From Gadus chalcogrammus (Eukaryota; Chordata; Actinopteri; Gadiformes; Gadidae): DNA of 64,000 nucleotides. Below the pieces are notes generated by a model, which saw only the letters and a program-made list of their open reading frames with translations, was not told the DNA's origin and made no database searches. The DNA lies in assembly GCF_026213295.1 (NCBI RefSeq), contig NC_079432.1, positions 14,991,761 through 15,055,760 on the forward strand, written 5' to 3'. Of the stretch, positions 1 to 9,974 are shown piece by piece. Each line of letters begins with the position of its first letter. Within the stretch, counting starts at the first letter, position 1. Made by a program: the position numbers and the translations under genes.

Positions 1-1140
1 TCTTATTTTGATCAACCACTATCGGTTAGTGATACATGTTTCAAGCCTGCTGGGTTGGTAATATCGCGAAAGATATTGCTCTGAATAACAAGCATATCTA
101 GTGTGTGTGGCGTTTTAACAAATTAATTCCCTAAGATTGTGCATTTCTGTTTGGTATTGGTGTTAGCCCCAATACATGTTGAGAACCACTTGATGGTTTA
201 GTGCGTCACTGGTCTCACTGGTTTGATGAAGAGTTCAGGGTTGAAGGCTCTGAAGAAGGTGGTGGTCCTGGCGGCTCTCAGCCCCGGACCCCTGAACCCT
301 TCTTTCTTAGGGCCTTCGGACCCCCCACCGGAGTCCGCGGACGACATGTCCAAATGACCAAAGACGCTGATCTATCGATTAATCGATCTGGATTACCGAT
401 CAGTCATAGACGCTTTAAAAGCTGGGACATTGCATATGTATCTCCCATTACTTTGGTGCAGCCATGTTTCACGTTTCAAAGTCATCACAACCAACAACAG
501 TGTTGCCAGATTGGGCCAAATATCATGACTGAACTGTACCAAATCCACGACCACAGCACCCACAGTGGCTGGAGTGGGGATTACAACAAGTACAACTTCA
601 CCGCCAACTTAGATCCATCCTCAGGTTATATACATTTTTAATTGATGGGAAGATGAGTGTGAGGTTTTTTTTTATTTAAAGGTTTTAACATCTGATATTG
701 TCGTCCTTAAGGGGCAGATGACCAGAAATAAATCCCTCCATTATTTATTCCTGTTGTAACTAAATAACTGCACTCATCAAACTTGAATGATTCTGCTCAT
801 TTGGTTACATCTCCACGACAAAACACAGTCGTGTTATCTCCTTCGACATCCTCGCCTATACACAGCGGTTGTTCTCGATCCTTGTTCAGCTTGTGGAAAA
901 GAGTAGGCCTACTTTGCATTGGGTGACCATGGCGATGGCGTCACACCAGGTGTGACCTCATTTGTGTGGATGCAAACATACCTACCCTCGACATTTTACA
1001 ACACAATTAGCTGTAGGCGTCCACATACCAGCTCTCATACCAACAGAAAAGACAAATATCAAGTACACTTTGTAGTTTGATTGTTATATTTCTTTAGTGC
1101 ACTAGTGCACATCCCCTTAGAACCATATCGCTCTTGGATC
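1..1140. other. Upstream intergenic stretch, no gene recognised
   Basis: No conserved protein motif, RNA gene or transposon end was recognised. An open frame of 146 codons at 201-641 (+) has low-complexity composition and no family signature, so I do not call it a gene. The stretch lies 5' of the connexin gene and may hold its distal regulatory DNA, but nothing in it shows this directly. Confidence 0.5.
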
Positions 1141-1149
1141 TATCCAAAT

Positions 1150-1248
1150 AGCGTGTTGGGTTACAAAAGGCGTGGCGTGCCACTTTAACCAGCAGGTGAG
1201 ACGACAGACGGACAGGAGGGATCTCCCGGGATACGCGCACTTTATACG
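1150..1248 (+). other. Possible non-coding first exon of the connexin gene
   Basis: Many vertebrate connexin genes have a non-coding first exon and one coding exon. A consensus donor (g/gtaagt) begins at 1249, after a short GC-richer stretch about 560 bp upstream of the connexin ATG. A possible acceptor lies near 1770-1780. The exon start is not defined by the sequence, and transcript data would be needed to confirm it. Confidence 0.22.
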
Positions 1249-1805
1249 GTAAGTTAATAATACATTTTCTTTATATAGCATTTTCTAAGTATACTCAAAT
1301 ACGCTTTATAGAGTGAACACAACAATAAAATCCTTTAATAAGAACTTATATTATTAAAAAATATTAGAAAAGGAGGAAGGGGAGAGAAGGGAAGGAGGTC
1401 ATTTCTGGAAAGTTAACGTTAAGAGTATCCCTGTAGGATGCTGTTATTGATGATAGTGAGTATTTTATTAATTGCAGGAAGACGGATCGTTTCGGCCCAA
1501 TTTGGAGTGGTTTTCAATGCGCTAGTCAAGCGCAAACTAGCGACTGTTGAGGGATGAAATGGAAATTTAAAACAAATATTGAGAAACAAATGTGTAGTTT
1601 CCCCTCTCCTTTTCTAACTCCTGTGGGCTGTTGCTTTCACGTATTAATAATAATAGGCCTATATGTACCAATACCAATAAGAGTAGATCCACTTATTGTT
1701 ATTTCAAACTACAAACGCCTGTATGGAATAATAAATGTAGGCCTAATTCATGGATACTACTTTGTTCATGTTAAGTCTTAAAGAGGGACGAGGAGCAGCG
1801 CAAAC

Positions 1806-2624
1806 ATGAACTGGGGCTTCCTGGAGAACGTGCTGAGCGGCGTGAACAAGTACTCCACCGTCATCGGTCGCATCTGGCTCTCCATCCTCTTCATCTTTCG
1901 CATCCTGGTGTACGTGGCGGCCGCCGAGCAGGTGTGGAAGGACGAGCAGAAGGACTTCACCTGCAACACCCGGCAGCCGGGCTGCGAGAACGTCTGCTAC
2001 GACCACCTGTTCCCCATCTCCCAGACGCGCCTTTGGGCCCTGCAGCTCATTATGGTGTCTACCCCGTCCCTCCTGGTGGCCCTGCACGTCGCATACCGGG
2101 AGCACAAGGAGTCCAAGTGCGGCCACACGCTCTACGAGGACCGGGGCAGGATCGACGGGGGGCTGCTTGGCACCTACATCGCCAGCATCATCCTCAAGAC
2201 CTTCTTCGAGGTGGCCTCGCTGCTCGCCTTCTACTTCCTGTACAGCGGGTTTGAGGTGCCCCTGTTGTACCGCTGCGAGGAGAGCCCCTGCCCCAACATA
2301 GTGGATTGTTACATCGCCAGGGCCACGGAGAAAAAGATCTTCCTGTACATCATGGGATGTACGTCCGTCCTTTGCATTGTGCTGAATGTGGTCGAGCTTT
2401 TCTATATTATATGGAAGCAGTGCTCCAAGTACTTTAACAAGCGGTATGTCTCCGTGGAAGAGAGGCAACGCAGACGCCACCGGTTTATGGTTTCTAATTA
2501 CAATCTGCCTGTTTCTATCGTCAACAAGCCCGCATCCCCGCAGGCTCCACCCGGGCTGAACAAGGGCCTCAGGCGATCAGAGCCGTCCTGTACACAAAGC
2601 CTCCCATATCTGATGAGACATTAA
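1806..2624 (+). CDS. gjb7: Connexin, beta type, GJB7 (Cx25)-like gap-junction protein
   Basis: This 272-residue four-pass membrane protein should assemble as hexameric connexons forming cell-cell channels. The N-terminus ([18 protein letters not shown]) is typical of connexins. Extracellular loop 1 has the C-x6-C-x3-C signature at Cys53, Cys60 and Cys64. Loop 2 has C-x4-C-x5-C at Cys157, Cys162 and Cys168. Membrane segments fall near residues 21-41, 76-97, 124-146 and 181-203. The short cytoplasmic loop and the roughly 65-residue tail fit the beta group. The first transmembrane and loop-1 region resembles human GJB7. The neighbouring znf292 and htr1e, in the same relative order and orientation as human 6q14-q15, support the orthology. 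The coding region is a single exon, as usual for connexins. It converges on znf292, with about 700 bp between the stop codons. Naming within teleost beta connexins is less certain than the family call. Confidence 0.9.
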   Translation: MNWGFLENVLSGVNKYSTVIGRIWLSILFIFRILVYVAAAEQVWKDEQKDFTCNTRQPGCENVCYDHLFPISQTRLWALQLIMVSTPSLLVALHVAYREHKESKCGHTLYEDRGRIDGGLLGTYIASIILKTFFEVASLLAFYFLYSGFEVPLLYRCEESPCPNIVDCYIARATEKKIFLYIMGCTSVLCIVLNVVELFYIIWKQCSKYFNKRYVSVEERQRRRHRFMVSNYNLPVSIVNKPASPQAPPGLNKGLRRSEPSCTQSLPYLMRH

Positions 2625-2845
2625 ATTAAGCGTCCCACGGTGTTGGATCTTAATCGTAAGCAAACTGAAAGGACTGACCATGTGGGATCTAACAACATGC
2701 CATGTCACACAGTTGGCCTAAGCTAGGCACAACAGCCCTTTTCTGCATGGAATGCAAAATCTTATTCTTGTATTTTATGCAACAAAGATTTCCTTGTGCC
2801 TGTAGGAAGTACATTACAACTAATATTACTATAGCCAATTATATA

Positions 2846-2884
2846 ATTATATATATATATATCTATATCTATATCTATCTATCT
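2846..2884. repeat. AT / TATC simple repeat
   Basis: An AT-dinucleotide tract passes into tatct units. It lies between the convergent connexin and znf292 genes. Confidence 0.8.
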
Positions 2885-2933
2885 TAGATATCTCAGATAT
2901 AAGGGAAGAGGAAAGTCTTAATTACAAAAAAGG

Positions 2934-2939
2934 TTTATT
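2934..2939 (-). terminator. Candidate polyadenylation signal of znf292
   Basis: The minus strand reads AATAAA here, about 400 bp past the znf292 stop codon. It is the nearest clear hexamer in the 3' UTR direction, so the znf292 3' end probably lies near 2910-2925. The plus strand near 3300 also carries AATAAA motifs, which could serve the connexin transcript and would make the two 3' UTRs overlap. Confidence 0.4.
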
Positions 2940-3338
2940 GTTATATTCAACCTGCTGGTGGCAGTAGTTGTTTAAAAACACAATCAAATAATTCGAGTTC
3001 AAACAATGTAAGATATAAGTAACATTATTCCTCTGTGTGTTGTATTACTAGATATATATTTATATTTCCCCATCGGGACAGTTTTAAACTCCACAGCTGA
3101 TCAATCTTCTAAAGAGTTTATAAATACAAACATGCTATACAGTTGACTTAAAAAAAAAAGGACATTTTACATAAATACAAATCATTTTGAGGTCTCCCAC
3201 TCACTACATGTCAATAAAAAAAAAAAAAGTTTTGTAGGGCACCAGTGCGCAGCAGTTTAAAATGTTTTTTTTTTTCTACACCTGAGATTGTATTGTCAAT
3301 AAAATAAATAAAAATACAAAAATAAAAATCACAGAAAA

Positions 3339-6300
3339 TTAGTCACTTTTTTCCAACATCACCGTGGGTCTCATATCTTGCAGCTGTTTCAACAGAAGGG
3401 CAGCCACGACGGAATACGCCCCGTCGACGACTATCCTGACCTTACCGAGCGCCTCAAAGTTCTGCCGGTTACTGAACACCACGCAGGTGTCTTTGGTGTG
3501 CAAACTGGACTTCTTCCCGGGGGGCCGACCTCGGGCCCTTGTGGAGTTCTGTTCTGGCGGTGTAGAGTCTTCCAGGAACTTCAGGAAGGACACCTCAAAA
3601 CCCATGGGTTTAAAGGAGGGCAGAGTATCGCCGAGCTGCGTGCCGTCGTCTGGCGTCAGGGCAAGGTAAGCCGAGGAGTCGCAGGAATCAGTTTCTTCAT
3701 CGGCGGCGCTGTGCACTATGCGATTCCTCCTCGTGGACCTCGATGTTGCTTTGGGTTTCCCTGCGTTTCCGACCAGCTTGCGAGGTCGCCCTCTTTTGCG
3801 CTTGACCACAATAGGCTCTTTGGACACGGCCACTGAGTCGCTGTCCTCGTCTGACGGACCGCCATCAAAGAATCCTCCCGACCTTTCTGCAGCCACCCTT
3901 TTCCGCAAGCCGGGCTTGGCCGAAAGGTAATCGCTGCCTCCCATGCCGGTGTCCGCCATGAGGTCATCTTCGGACAGGTCCGAGCTGTTGTCGGACTTGG
4001 AGTCGTCACTCCGGCTGGAGTGGTGTTTGAGTCGGGAGAACTTCTTGCAGAAGATGTAGTGGCTTCTCTGCTCCTCCAGGTAGCGCTCAGAAAGCCCGTG
4101 GCCCATGTAATGCTTCATGATGCTGCGCTCCGACCTCATGACCGACTCGCAGCCTGCTAGCATGCATGGGTATTGCAAGGTGAAGTTCTTGGTGCACAGC
4201 GCAGAGGCCTCGCCCTTGCTCTTTAAAGATGGCTTGCCATATTTAGTCCAGTTGTTCTTCTGCGTCTTCTCGGGTCGTTTTTTCTCACTTACTTTCTGAA
4301 GCTTCTTATTGCTCTGGATGTTCTCCTTCCCGTCAATGGCTTTGACAATTGGGTAATGGGAATTATGGGAATTCTTGGAATTCTGTTTTGCACACTCTTC
4401 CGGTATCGTTTGATTCAGCACTTTCAATTGGTAGGTCTCGGGGTGCTTCTTCATTGTGTGTCGAAGCAGGTTATACTTTGTGGCATATGTTCGGTTGCAA
4501 TCTTCCACATCACAACTGAACCCATTTAATGTTTCTTGTCTGGACAGCGTCACACCTCCGTGTAGTTCCTTGATGTGTCCGACGTACTTCCAGAAGGAGG
4601 TGAACATCGCCACACACCTCTGCTGGTCGCAGGCGAACTGGCCGAGGTTGATACGAGATAGGATCGCACCAGCCTTGTCCAGGCTGAACTCGTGGAGCTG
4701 GAGGTAGTGCTGCAGCAAGCTGGGAACCTCCTGGAAAACTCGACAACAGTCCTTCTCCTGGCATCGGAATTCAGGAACAAATTCGTTCTCAGAATCTGCC
4801 ACCTCCTCATCATCTTCTTCAGAATCCGTTGACTCGTCCGCTGCTTCGGTTCCATCCTGTTCTTTTTTGACCGCCAGCACAGAGAGAGCAGACTGGTGGA
4901 TAGCCCGGTAGTGGAGGATGAGGTTGTGTTGAACTGTAAAAGCTGCGGCACATCCCTCGTGAACACAGCAATATGGTCGGTACGGATTAAAGACTGCATT
5001 CGATTTCTTCCCTTTTAACTTCTTTGCTACCTCTGGAATCGGCCTCTCGACTCTGCTGGCTGAAGTTGTTTTGGTAATTGGTGGTATATCCAAAGGTATA
5101 GTTATGTTAGCTTTAGGTGGCGATGAGGGCAATGGGGCCAGAGGAGTTGGTGCAGATTGCAAATAGAGTTGACCATATCGATCAGCAGAGTATCGAGTAG
5201 GCGTCGCGGGGACATGTTTGTGTTGTCCAGCCGACAAATCGGAACCAGAAACAGTTTGGGGTGGCAACAGGCTGCTCCCTGTAGATGCCTGGCTGGCAAG
5301 ATTTCTGTGGACTTGAGTGAAACGATTGTCATTGCTGGAGTTCTGCTGTATAACATCTTTGCCGCAACACTCTCCAAACAATGGTGGTTGGCCTTGGAAG
5401 GGTTCTTTGAGGGTTATGCTTTCATTTTCAATGGCATTCTGGTCTGCTTCAGTTTGGGTCTGGTTTTGGGTACCGGGGAATTGAACGACAGGGGCTAAAG
5501 TGGGCTTTACGGGTAATTTGGAGATTTCATCGATCGACATCCGGTGAGCAGTCTGGTAGTGAACCCGGCGGTTGGAGTTACGTGTAAATGCTTTACTGCA
5601 TTTATGACAGCCGAATGGTGCTAATTTAGCGTTCCTTTGCTTTGCATTGTTAATCATCTCTAGCGTGTAGTTGTGGACTCTAAACATGTGTTTCCAAAGC
5701 ACATCAGAAGACATAGCCCTAAAGGTGCAGTCTTCACTATGACAAGCAAACGGCTTGACAAATTCTGAATCAGGATCAACGTTTGTTGGCCCAGTCTCTT
5801 CCTCCTGTTTCACAGAGGTTTGTATATTTCCATTCACCTTTCCGACCTTTTCGGGTCCCCCACATGCATTATGATCATCTATTCCCCACGGCCTACAAAC
5901 TCCAGAAAACAGCACTGTTTCGCTCTGTTCCCCCATGTGGTTGAGGGTCGGGGATCCAGTTTGCTGGGATGAAGACCCGCTTAAACCAGTGAAACCCACA
6001 CCACCTCTGGGACATCCACTGGGGACTGAAGAGGGAGTTCTAGATTTCTTTGGAGAGACCCGTCTTGATTCTGAAGGAGAGTGATGAACACTAAGGTTTG
6101 AAGGTCTCAAATTAGAACTAGCACTAGCGCTATGGTTGTCTGAATGAAATACGCAGCTTCTATGTGTGAAATCACCAGATAATATCTGCTCTCTTAATCG
6201 TTTCTTGACATCTTGTTCACTTTGCCACTTTGACTCGCCATGATTAACACTGGATGGCGCCAAACTATGCAGCCCCATGGAAGTTTGCTGCTTTGCTTCA

Positions 6301-9300
6301 ATTGAAATTATATCCGTTTGCTGATTAGTTGTCGCATGATCAACAGGAAGACTTTGAGGATTAGGCCTGGCATTTTGGTTTTCTGACAGGATCTGCGAGA
6401 GTATGGGGTCGGGGTAAATGGGACTGCTATACTGAGGGAGGTTTGATTGAAGGTAAGGTTCAGGGTAAAACTGCTCCTCCTTAATGTGCACATCCCCGGT
6501 GTGCTGTATAACAGAGTTTTGTGGCATCCGCTCAACAGCGCCGTAGGTACCTTGGAAGAAAGGCTGGGAAACTGATGGCTGGTCAAATAGATCAGCCATG
6601 TTTGCTTCAGCCATGATCCGTTTCAGAATATCATCCTCAGATCCCATCTCAGGTGAATCAGCATGGGTGAAGCCCGAAGCAGGAAAAGCATTTGGGTGTA
6701 CTGTAGTGTTTTCCACAGATTGTGATAGCCCCTCCTGATGGAGTGCAGACTGATCGGGTAGCAGCTGTGAATTAAATACATTCTCTGTTGGCTCAGAGTT
6801 GAGAAAATCCAAGAATGATGTAGGCAGATCTACTGCTGGTTGAGCCTCAGACAGTGGCTTGCACGTTAGACGCTTGGACAAGTGGCCACCTAAGGATTTG
6901 GAACTGTTAAATTGTCTACTGCACCTCGGACAACTGTGTTTTCCATCTCCAACAATAGATGGCCATTTTGGCCTTTTTCTGGGTTTATTTTGAGTGTCTG
7001 CAAGGCTTTCAGAGGTCTCACCATTTAGATATTGGTTATTGCTACTGCATGAAGATGAGAATTTGTCCTGCATTTGCCTGTCATGCGTTTCTTTTGCCTT
7101 TGTTATTGCCGGGGCGATATAATTTGAGACAGAACAATTATCACTTAGTGATGTGAAAGATTGAAGTGAATTCCCCACGTCACTACTGTCAATGTATGAT
7201 GCTGAAACTGAATGAGGGCGTTTCCGGATAAGAGGCGGGTCCATTGAGTGCCCCAATTGAAGCCCCCCACTGGTGAGATCCACCTGTAGCATCCTTTGCA
7301 TATTTGATGGGTAAACGTGGGCGGGAATCTGACCTTGTCCTTGATTTCTGTGCCATTGAGGGGTAGTTGCAACTTGAGATTGCATAGGTGCGCCTGTATC
7401 CCCTTGACTTGCCAACTGAGAAACAACAATAGGATTAAGGATATTCCTCATATTCAAGGGAGCATCATGATTTTGAACAGAGGTGAGTTGACTAGTGTAA
7501 CATGAGCTTGGATCCATAGTAGGATAAGGCAGAGGTTGGTGGACAACTTGTTTCTGGATGGCACGCATTTGGACAGCTTCAGTCTCTGAGGTTTGTGATG
7601 GAGGAACCAGTCTGGTACTCCCTGCAGACCCATTGGCAAGCAGCATGCCCTGGGGATTCTTGACATTTTTCCTCGCAATTTTCCATTGATCATAAAACTC
7701 TGGGTGCGTAGCACGCATGTGCTTTGTGACACTTCTGTAGGAGCTGTAGTTCCTCGTACAGTTTCCAAACGCACAATGGTGTCGCTCTTGTGCTGAGGGA
7801 GTGGCTTGGTTTATAGGATACGGTGCAGCATTTCCTGACCTGATCCCAGATGGTGGAAGAGGGGTCATCGATGGACGAAGGGTTTGACACATTCCTAAAG
7901 GTATGCCATTGTCAGATGGATGCATGTTGGTGCATGTGGGCGGGAACTGTTGCGGATAGGTTACGTTGCAGTTGGAAGAGTACATCATCGACCCAGGGCT
8001 TTCATTAGGGGAGAACATCGGTGTCTGGTCTTCAAACGCATTTGCGTGCCCACTGTGGAGTCCTGCAGTCTGAGCTTCAAATGAAGGAGTGTCCCGACTC
8101 TGCAGGGCGGCTCTCAAATGATCGAAAGAATGAGTTTCTGGACTTTCCATGGGTCTAATTGGATGGGAATTGATATTGGAATTCACAGAGGACCGAATAG
8201 CAGAAATATCTAAATCCTGCGTTTGACCGATGGAGGAACAAGGCATATCTTGGCATTCACTTTTGATCACGTATTGTCCAAAGTCCTGCAATGGCCTCCG
8301 AGGAGAGGCCAGCAGGCTTTCTATTGAGTTTAATGGCGGTGGCTGTCGACTACTGACATTAGCACAACTAAAGTCCTTTGATTCATGAGAAATCTCAAGT
8401 GAAAAGGAAGTCGAGTCGGACAGCATTCGTTCGATTAGCGAAGGGCCTGAATTTTGGGAATTTTGTTGTGAATTCTGTTCTGGGTTCTGCACTAAATTCT
8501 GTTGTGAATTATGTTGTGTAATCTGCTGCTCCTCTTGCATTGTTTCAGTGGTGTGTTCTTCCTGGTGTAGCTCCAACTGGTTTTGAGAATGGAATAATTT
8601 TCGGCAGTCTGGGACTTTACACGTGAAGTTTTTATAGTGCTGGGCCTCGTGGTCATAGAGCTTAAAGGCTTCGTTAAAGATCTTTCCACAGTTCGGAAAT
8701 ATGCATCTTGCCTTGAACACAACGTGGCTTTTCCTGTGAACGAGGAGTTCAGGGTTGGACTGAAAACTAGCTTTGCAGTTCAACTGGATGCAGATGTAGG
8801 GGTCAACGCCACAATGCACCTGCAAGTGGTCGTTGAGGTGGGCGACGTTGACAAACTGCCGGAGGCAGTACTGGCAAACAACCTTGTTAATCTGCATCTC
8901 GAGGTAACGCTTGGCCTCCTCGTTGTCCCCATGGGCCTTCACATGTGTAAAAAGATTTTTTAGAAACTTGAAGCTCTTTTTGCAGCTTGACACAGGGCAG
9001 ACATTTTCTTCATGGCTTTTAACCTGAAATCCAGAGACATCGTTCCTGGCGGTGTGTGATGCGCCTCCGCTCGGTCCTTGCGAATCTCCATTCGTGTGAA
9101 GGTAATTTTCAGACTTGGCTTTTAATGCTGCTATAATTGGGGGCGCCGTTCTAGGATTAGCCAATTGTTTGTTGTTTTTCATCGCAGTTAGCCTCTCCTT
9201 AGAAGACTGCTTTACGTGTGAAGCCACATGCGGAACCAAAGTGTCTTTTGAGGTAAACGTTTCAGCACATATCGGGCAGCTGAAGACGCCAGCTTTAAAA

Positions 9301-9974
9301 TGAGTCTGTGCGTGACGCACTATCCGGTGGCCCAGAAACTCCTTATCGCACAGCACGCAGTACTGCATGTATGCCTGAAAGTTCCGGAACCTGGCAGACA
9401 CAAAGCCCTTCTGCCTCAGCTTTTTAATTTCTCTGTTTTTCTGCCGCCGGTCCGTGATTTCGTCCAGCTCATTGGTGGTGTCCACAAAGCAGGTGGTGAG
9501 GTCTCGGGGGTCCTCCTGACCTCGGTGCTCTGGCCCCTCCTCCTCCTCATCGGGACCCTCTGGGTCCTCGTTGTCGTTGAGCAGGTCGATGGAGGACACG
9601 ATGGAGGCCTCCTCGCCCATCAGGGCCAGGCACTGTCGCTTCAGGGCTCGCCAGTCCCAGAACTCTGGGTCGAAGGGCCACTGGGTCTTGAAGACCAGTA
9701 GGAGCTCACAGCGCAAGGAGTTGGAAACGGGCATGTTCTCCTCCTCGAGCTTCTGGTCGGGCTCGTTGTACAAGCTCTCCACGGCGTAATAGGCGTCCAC
9801 GGTGGGCTCCAGGAGGAACTCGGTGAGCTGGCAGGCGCGCTTCACCTCCAGGTCGTTGGAAAGCAAACAGGAAAGGGTTTTGCAGATGGTGGCCTTGGAG
9901 TTTCCGTCGCTCGACTTCAACTGCAGAGCCATGATGCACATTTCAATGCAGGTCGGCAGTCCAGCGCTGTCCAT
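3339..9974 (-). CDS. znf292: znf292 coding exon 8 (giant terminal exon)
   Basis: The exon is 6636 bp including the stop. It follows a good acceptor (tctatctcgcag) and opens with MDSAGLPTC, aligned to human GAGLATC. In order it encodes a conserved pre-finger segment (EPTVDAYYAVE, TQWPFDPEFWDW, ALMGEEASIVSSID), seven clustered fingers starting at CVLCDKEF, one isolated finger (HHCAFGNC), a CCHC-variant finger (HSCPRC to HLSKRLTC), two fingers near 5580-5750, four between about 4450 and 5000, a last finger near 4120-4180, then an acidic/basic tail with an AT-hook near 3780-3800. Linkers are rich in Ser, Gln and Pro. No frameshift or premature stop is visible. One giant exon carrying all the fingers is the known ZNF292 architecture. 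Confidence 0.95.
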   Translation of the reverse strand: MDSAGLPTCIEMCIMALQLKSSDGNSKATICKTLSCLLSNDLEVKRACQLTEFLLEPTVDAYYAVESLYNEPDQKLEEENMPVSNSLRCELLLVFKTQWPFDPEFWDWRALKRQCLALMGEEASIVSSIDLLNDNEDPEGPDEEEEGPEHRGQEDPRDLTTCFVDTTNELDEITDRRQKNREIKKLRQKGFVSARFRNFQAYMQYCVLCDKEFLGHRIVRHAQTHFKAGVFSCPICAETFTSKDTLVPHVASHVKQSSKERLTAMKNNKQLANPRTAPPIIAALKAKSENYLHTNGDSQGPSGGASHTARNDVSGFQVKSHEENVCPVSSCKKSFKFLKNLFTHVKAHGDNEEAKRYLEMQINKVVCQYCLRQFVNVAHLNDHLQVHCGVDPYICIQLNCKASFQSNPELLVHRKSHVVFKARCIFPNCGKIFNEAFKLYDHEAQHYKNFTCKVPDCRKLFHSQNQLELHQEEHTTETMQEEQQITQHNSQQNLVQNPEQNSQQNSQNSGPSLIERMLSDSTSFSLEISHESKDFSCANVSSRQPPPLNSIESLLASPRRPLQDFGQYVIKSECQDMPCSSIGQTQDLDISAIRSSVNSNINSHPIRPMESPETHSFDHLRAALQSRDTPSFEAQTAGLHSGHANAFEDQTPMFSPNESPGSMMYSSNCNVTYPQQFPPTCTNMHPSDNGIPLGMCQTLRPSMTPLPPSGIRSGNAAPYPINQATPSAQERHHCAFGNCTRNYSSYRSVTKHMRATHPEFYDQWKIARKNVKNPQGMLLANGSAGSTRLVPPSQTSETEAVQMRAIQKQVVHQPLPYPTMDPSSCYTSQLTSVQNHDAPLNMRNILNPIVVSQLASQGDTGAPMQSQVATTPQWHRNQGQGQIPAHVYPSNMQRMLQVDLTSGGLQLGHSMDPPLIRKRPHSVSASYIDSSDVGNSLQSFTSLSDNCSVSNYIAPAITKAKETHDRQMQDKFSSSCSSNNQYLNGETSESLADTQNKPRKRPKWPSIVGDGKHSCPRCSRQFNSSKSLGGHLSKRLTCKPLSEAQPAVDLPTSFLDFLNSEPTENVFNSQLLPDQSALHQEGLSQSVENTTVHPNAFPASGFTHADSPEMGSEDDILKRIMAEANMADLFDQPSVSQPFFQGTYGAVERMPQNSVIQHTGDVHIKEEQFYPEPYLQSNLPQYSSPIYPDPILSQILSENQNARPNPQSLPVDHATTNQQTDIISIEAKQQTSMGLHSLAPSSVNHGESKWQSEQDVKKRLREQILSGDFTHRSCVFHSDNHSASASSNLRPSNLSVHHSPSESRRVSPKKSRTPSSVPSGCPRGGVGFTGLSGSSSQQTGSPTLNHMGEQSETVLFSGVCRPWGIDDHNACGGPEKVGKVNGNIQTSVKQEEETGPTNVDPDSEFVKPFACHSEDCTFRAMSSDVLWKHMFRVHNYTLEMINNAKQRNAKLAPFGCHKCSKAFTRNSNRRVHYQTAHRMSIDEISKLPVKPTLAPVVQFPGTQNQTQTEADQNAIENESITLKEPFQGQPPLFGECCGKDVIQQNSSNDNRFTQVHRNLASQASTGSSLLPPQTVSGSDLSAGQHKHVPATPTRYSADRYGQLYLQSAPTPLAPLPSSPPKANITIPLDIPPITKTTSASRVERPIPEVAKKLKGKKSNAVFNPYRPYCCVHEGCAAAFTVQHNLILHYRAIHQSALSVLAVKKEQDGTEAADESTDSEEDDEEVADSENEFVPEFRCQEKDCCRVFQEVPSLLQHYLQLHEFSLDKAGAILSRINLGQFACDQQRCVAMFTSFWKYVGHIKELHGGVTLSRQETLNGFSCDVEDCNRTYATKYNLLRHTMKKHPETYQLKVLNQTIPEECAKQNSKNSHNSHYPIVKAIDGKENIQSNKKLQKVSEKKRPEKTQKNNWTKYGKPSLKSKGEASALCTKNFTLQYPCMLAGCESVMRSERSIMKHYMGHGLSERYLEEQRSHYIFCKKFSRLKHHSSRSDDSKSDNSSDLSEDDLMADTGMGGSDYLSAKPGLRKRVAAERSGGFFDGGPSDEDSDSVAVSKEPIVVKRKRGRPRKLVGNAGKPKATSRSTRRNRIVHSAADEETDSCDSSAYLALTPDDGTQLGDTLPSFKPMGFEVSFLKFLEDSTPPEQNSTRARGRPPGKKSSLHTKDTCVVFSNRQNFEALGKVRIVVDGAYSVVAALLLKQLQDMRPTVMLEKSD

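Noticed and set aside
201..641. 146-codon open frame at the left edge
   Set aside because: No family motif, odd composition, no splice context; likely chance.
1743..2480. 245-codon minus-strand frame over the connexin
   Set aside because: Antisense shadow of a GC-rich, clearly conserved coding exon.
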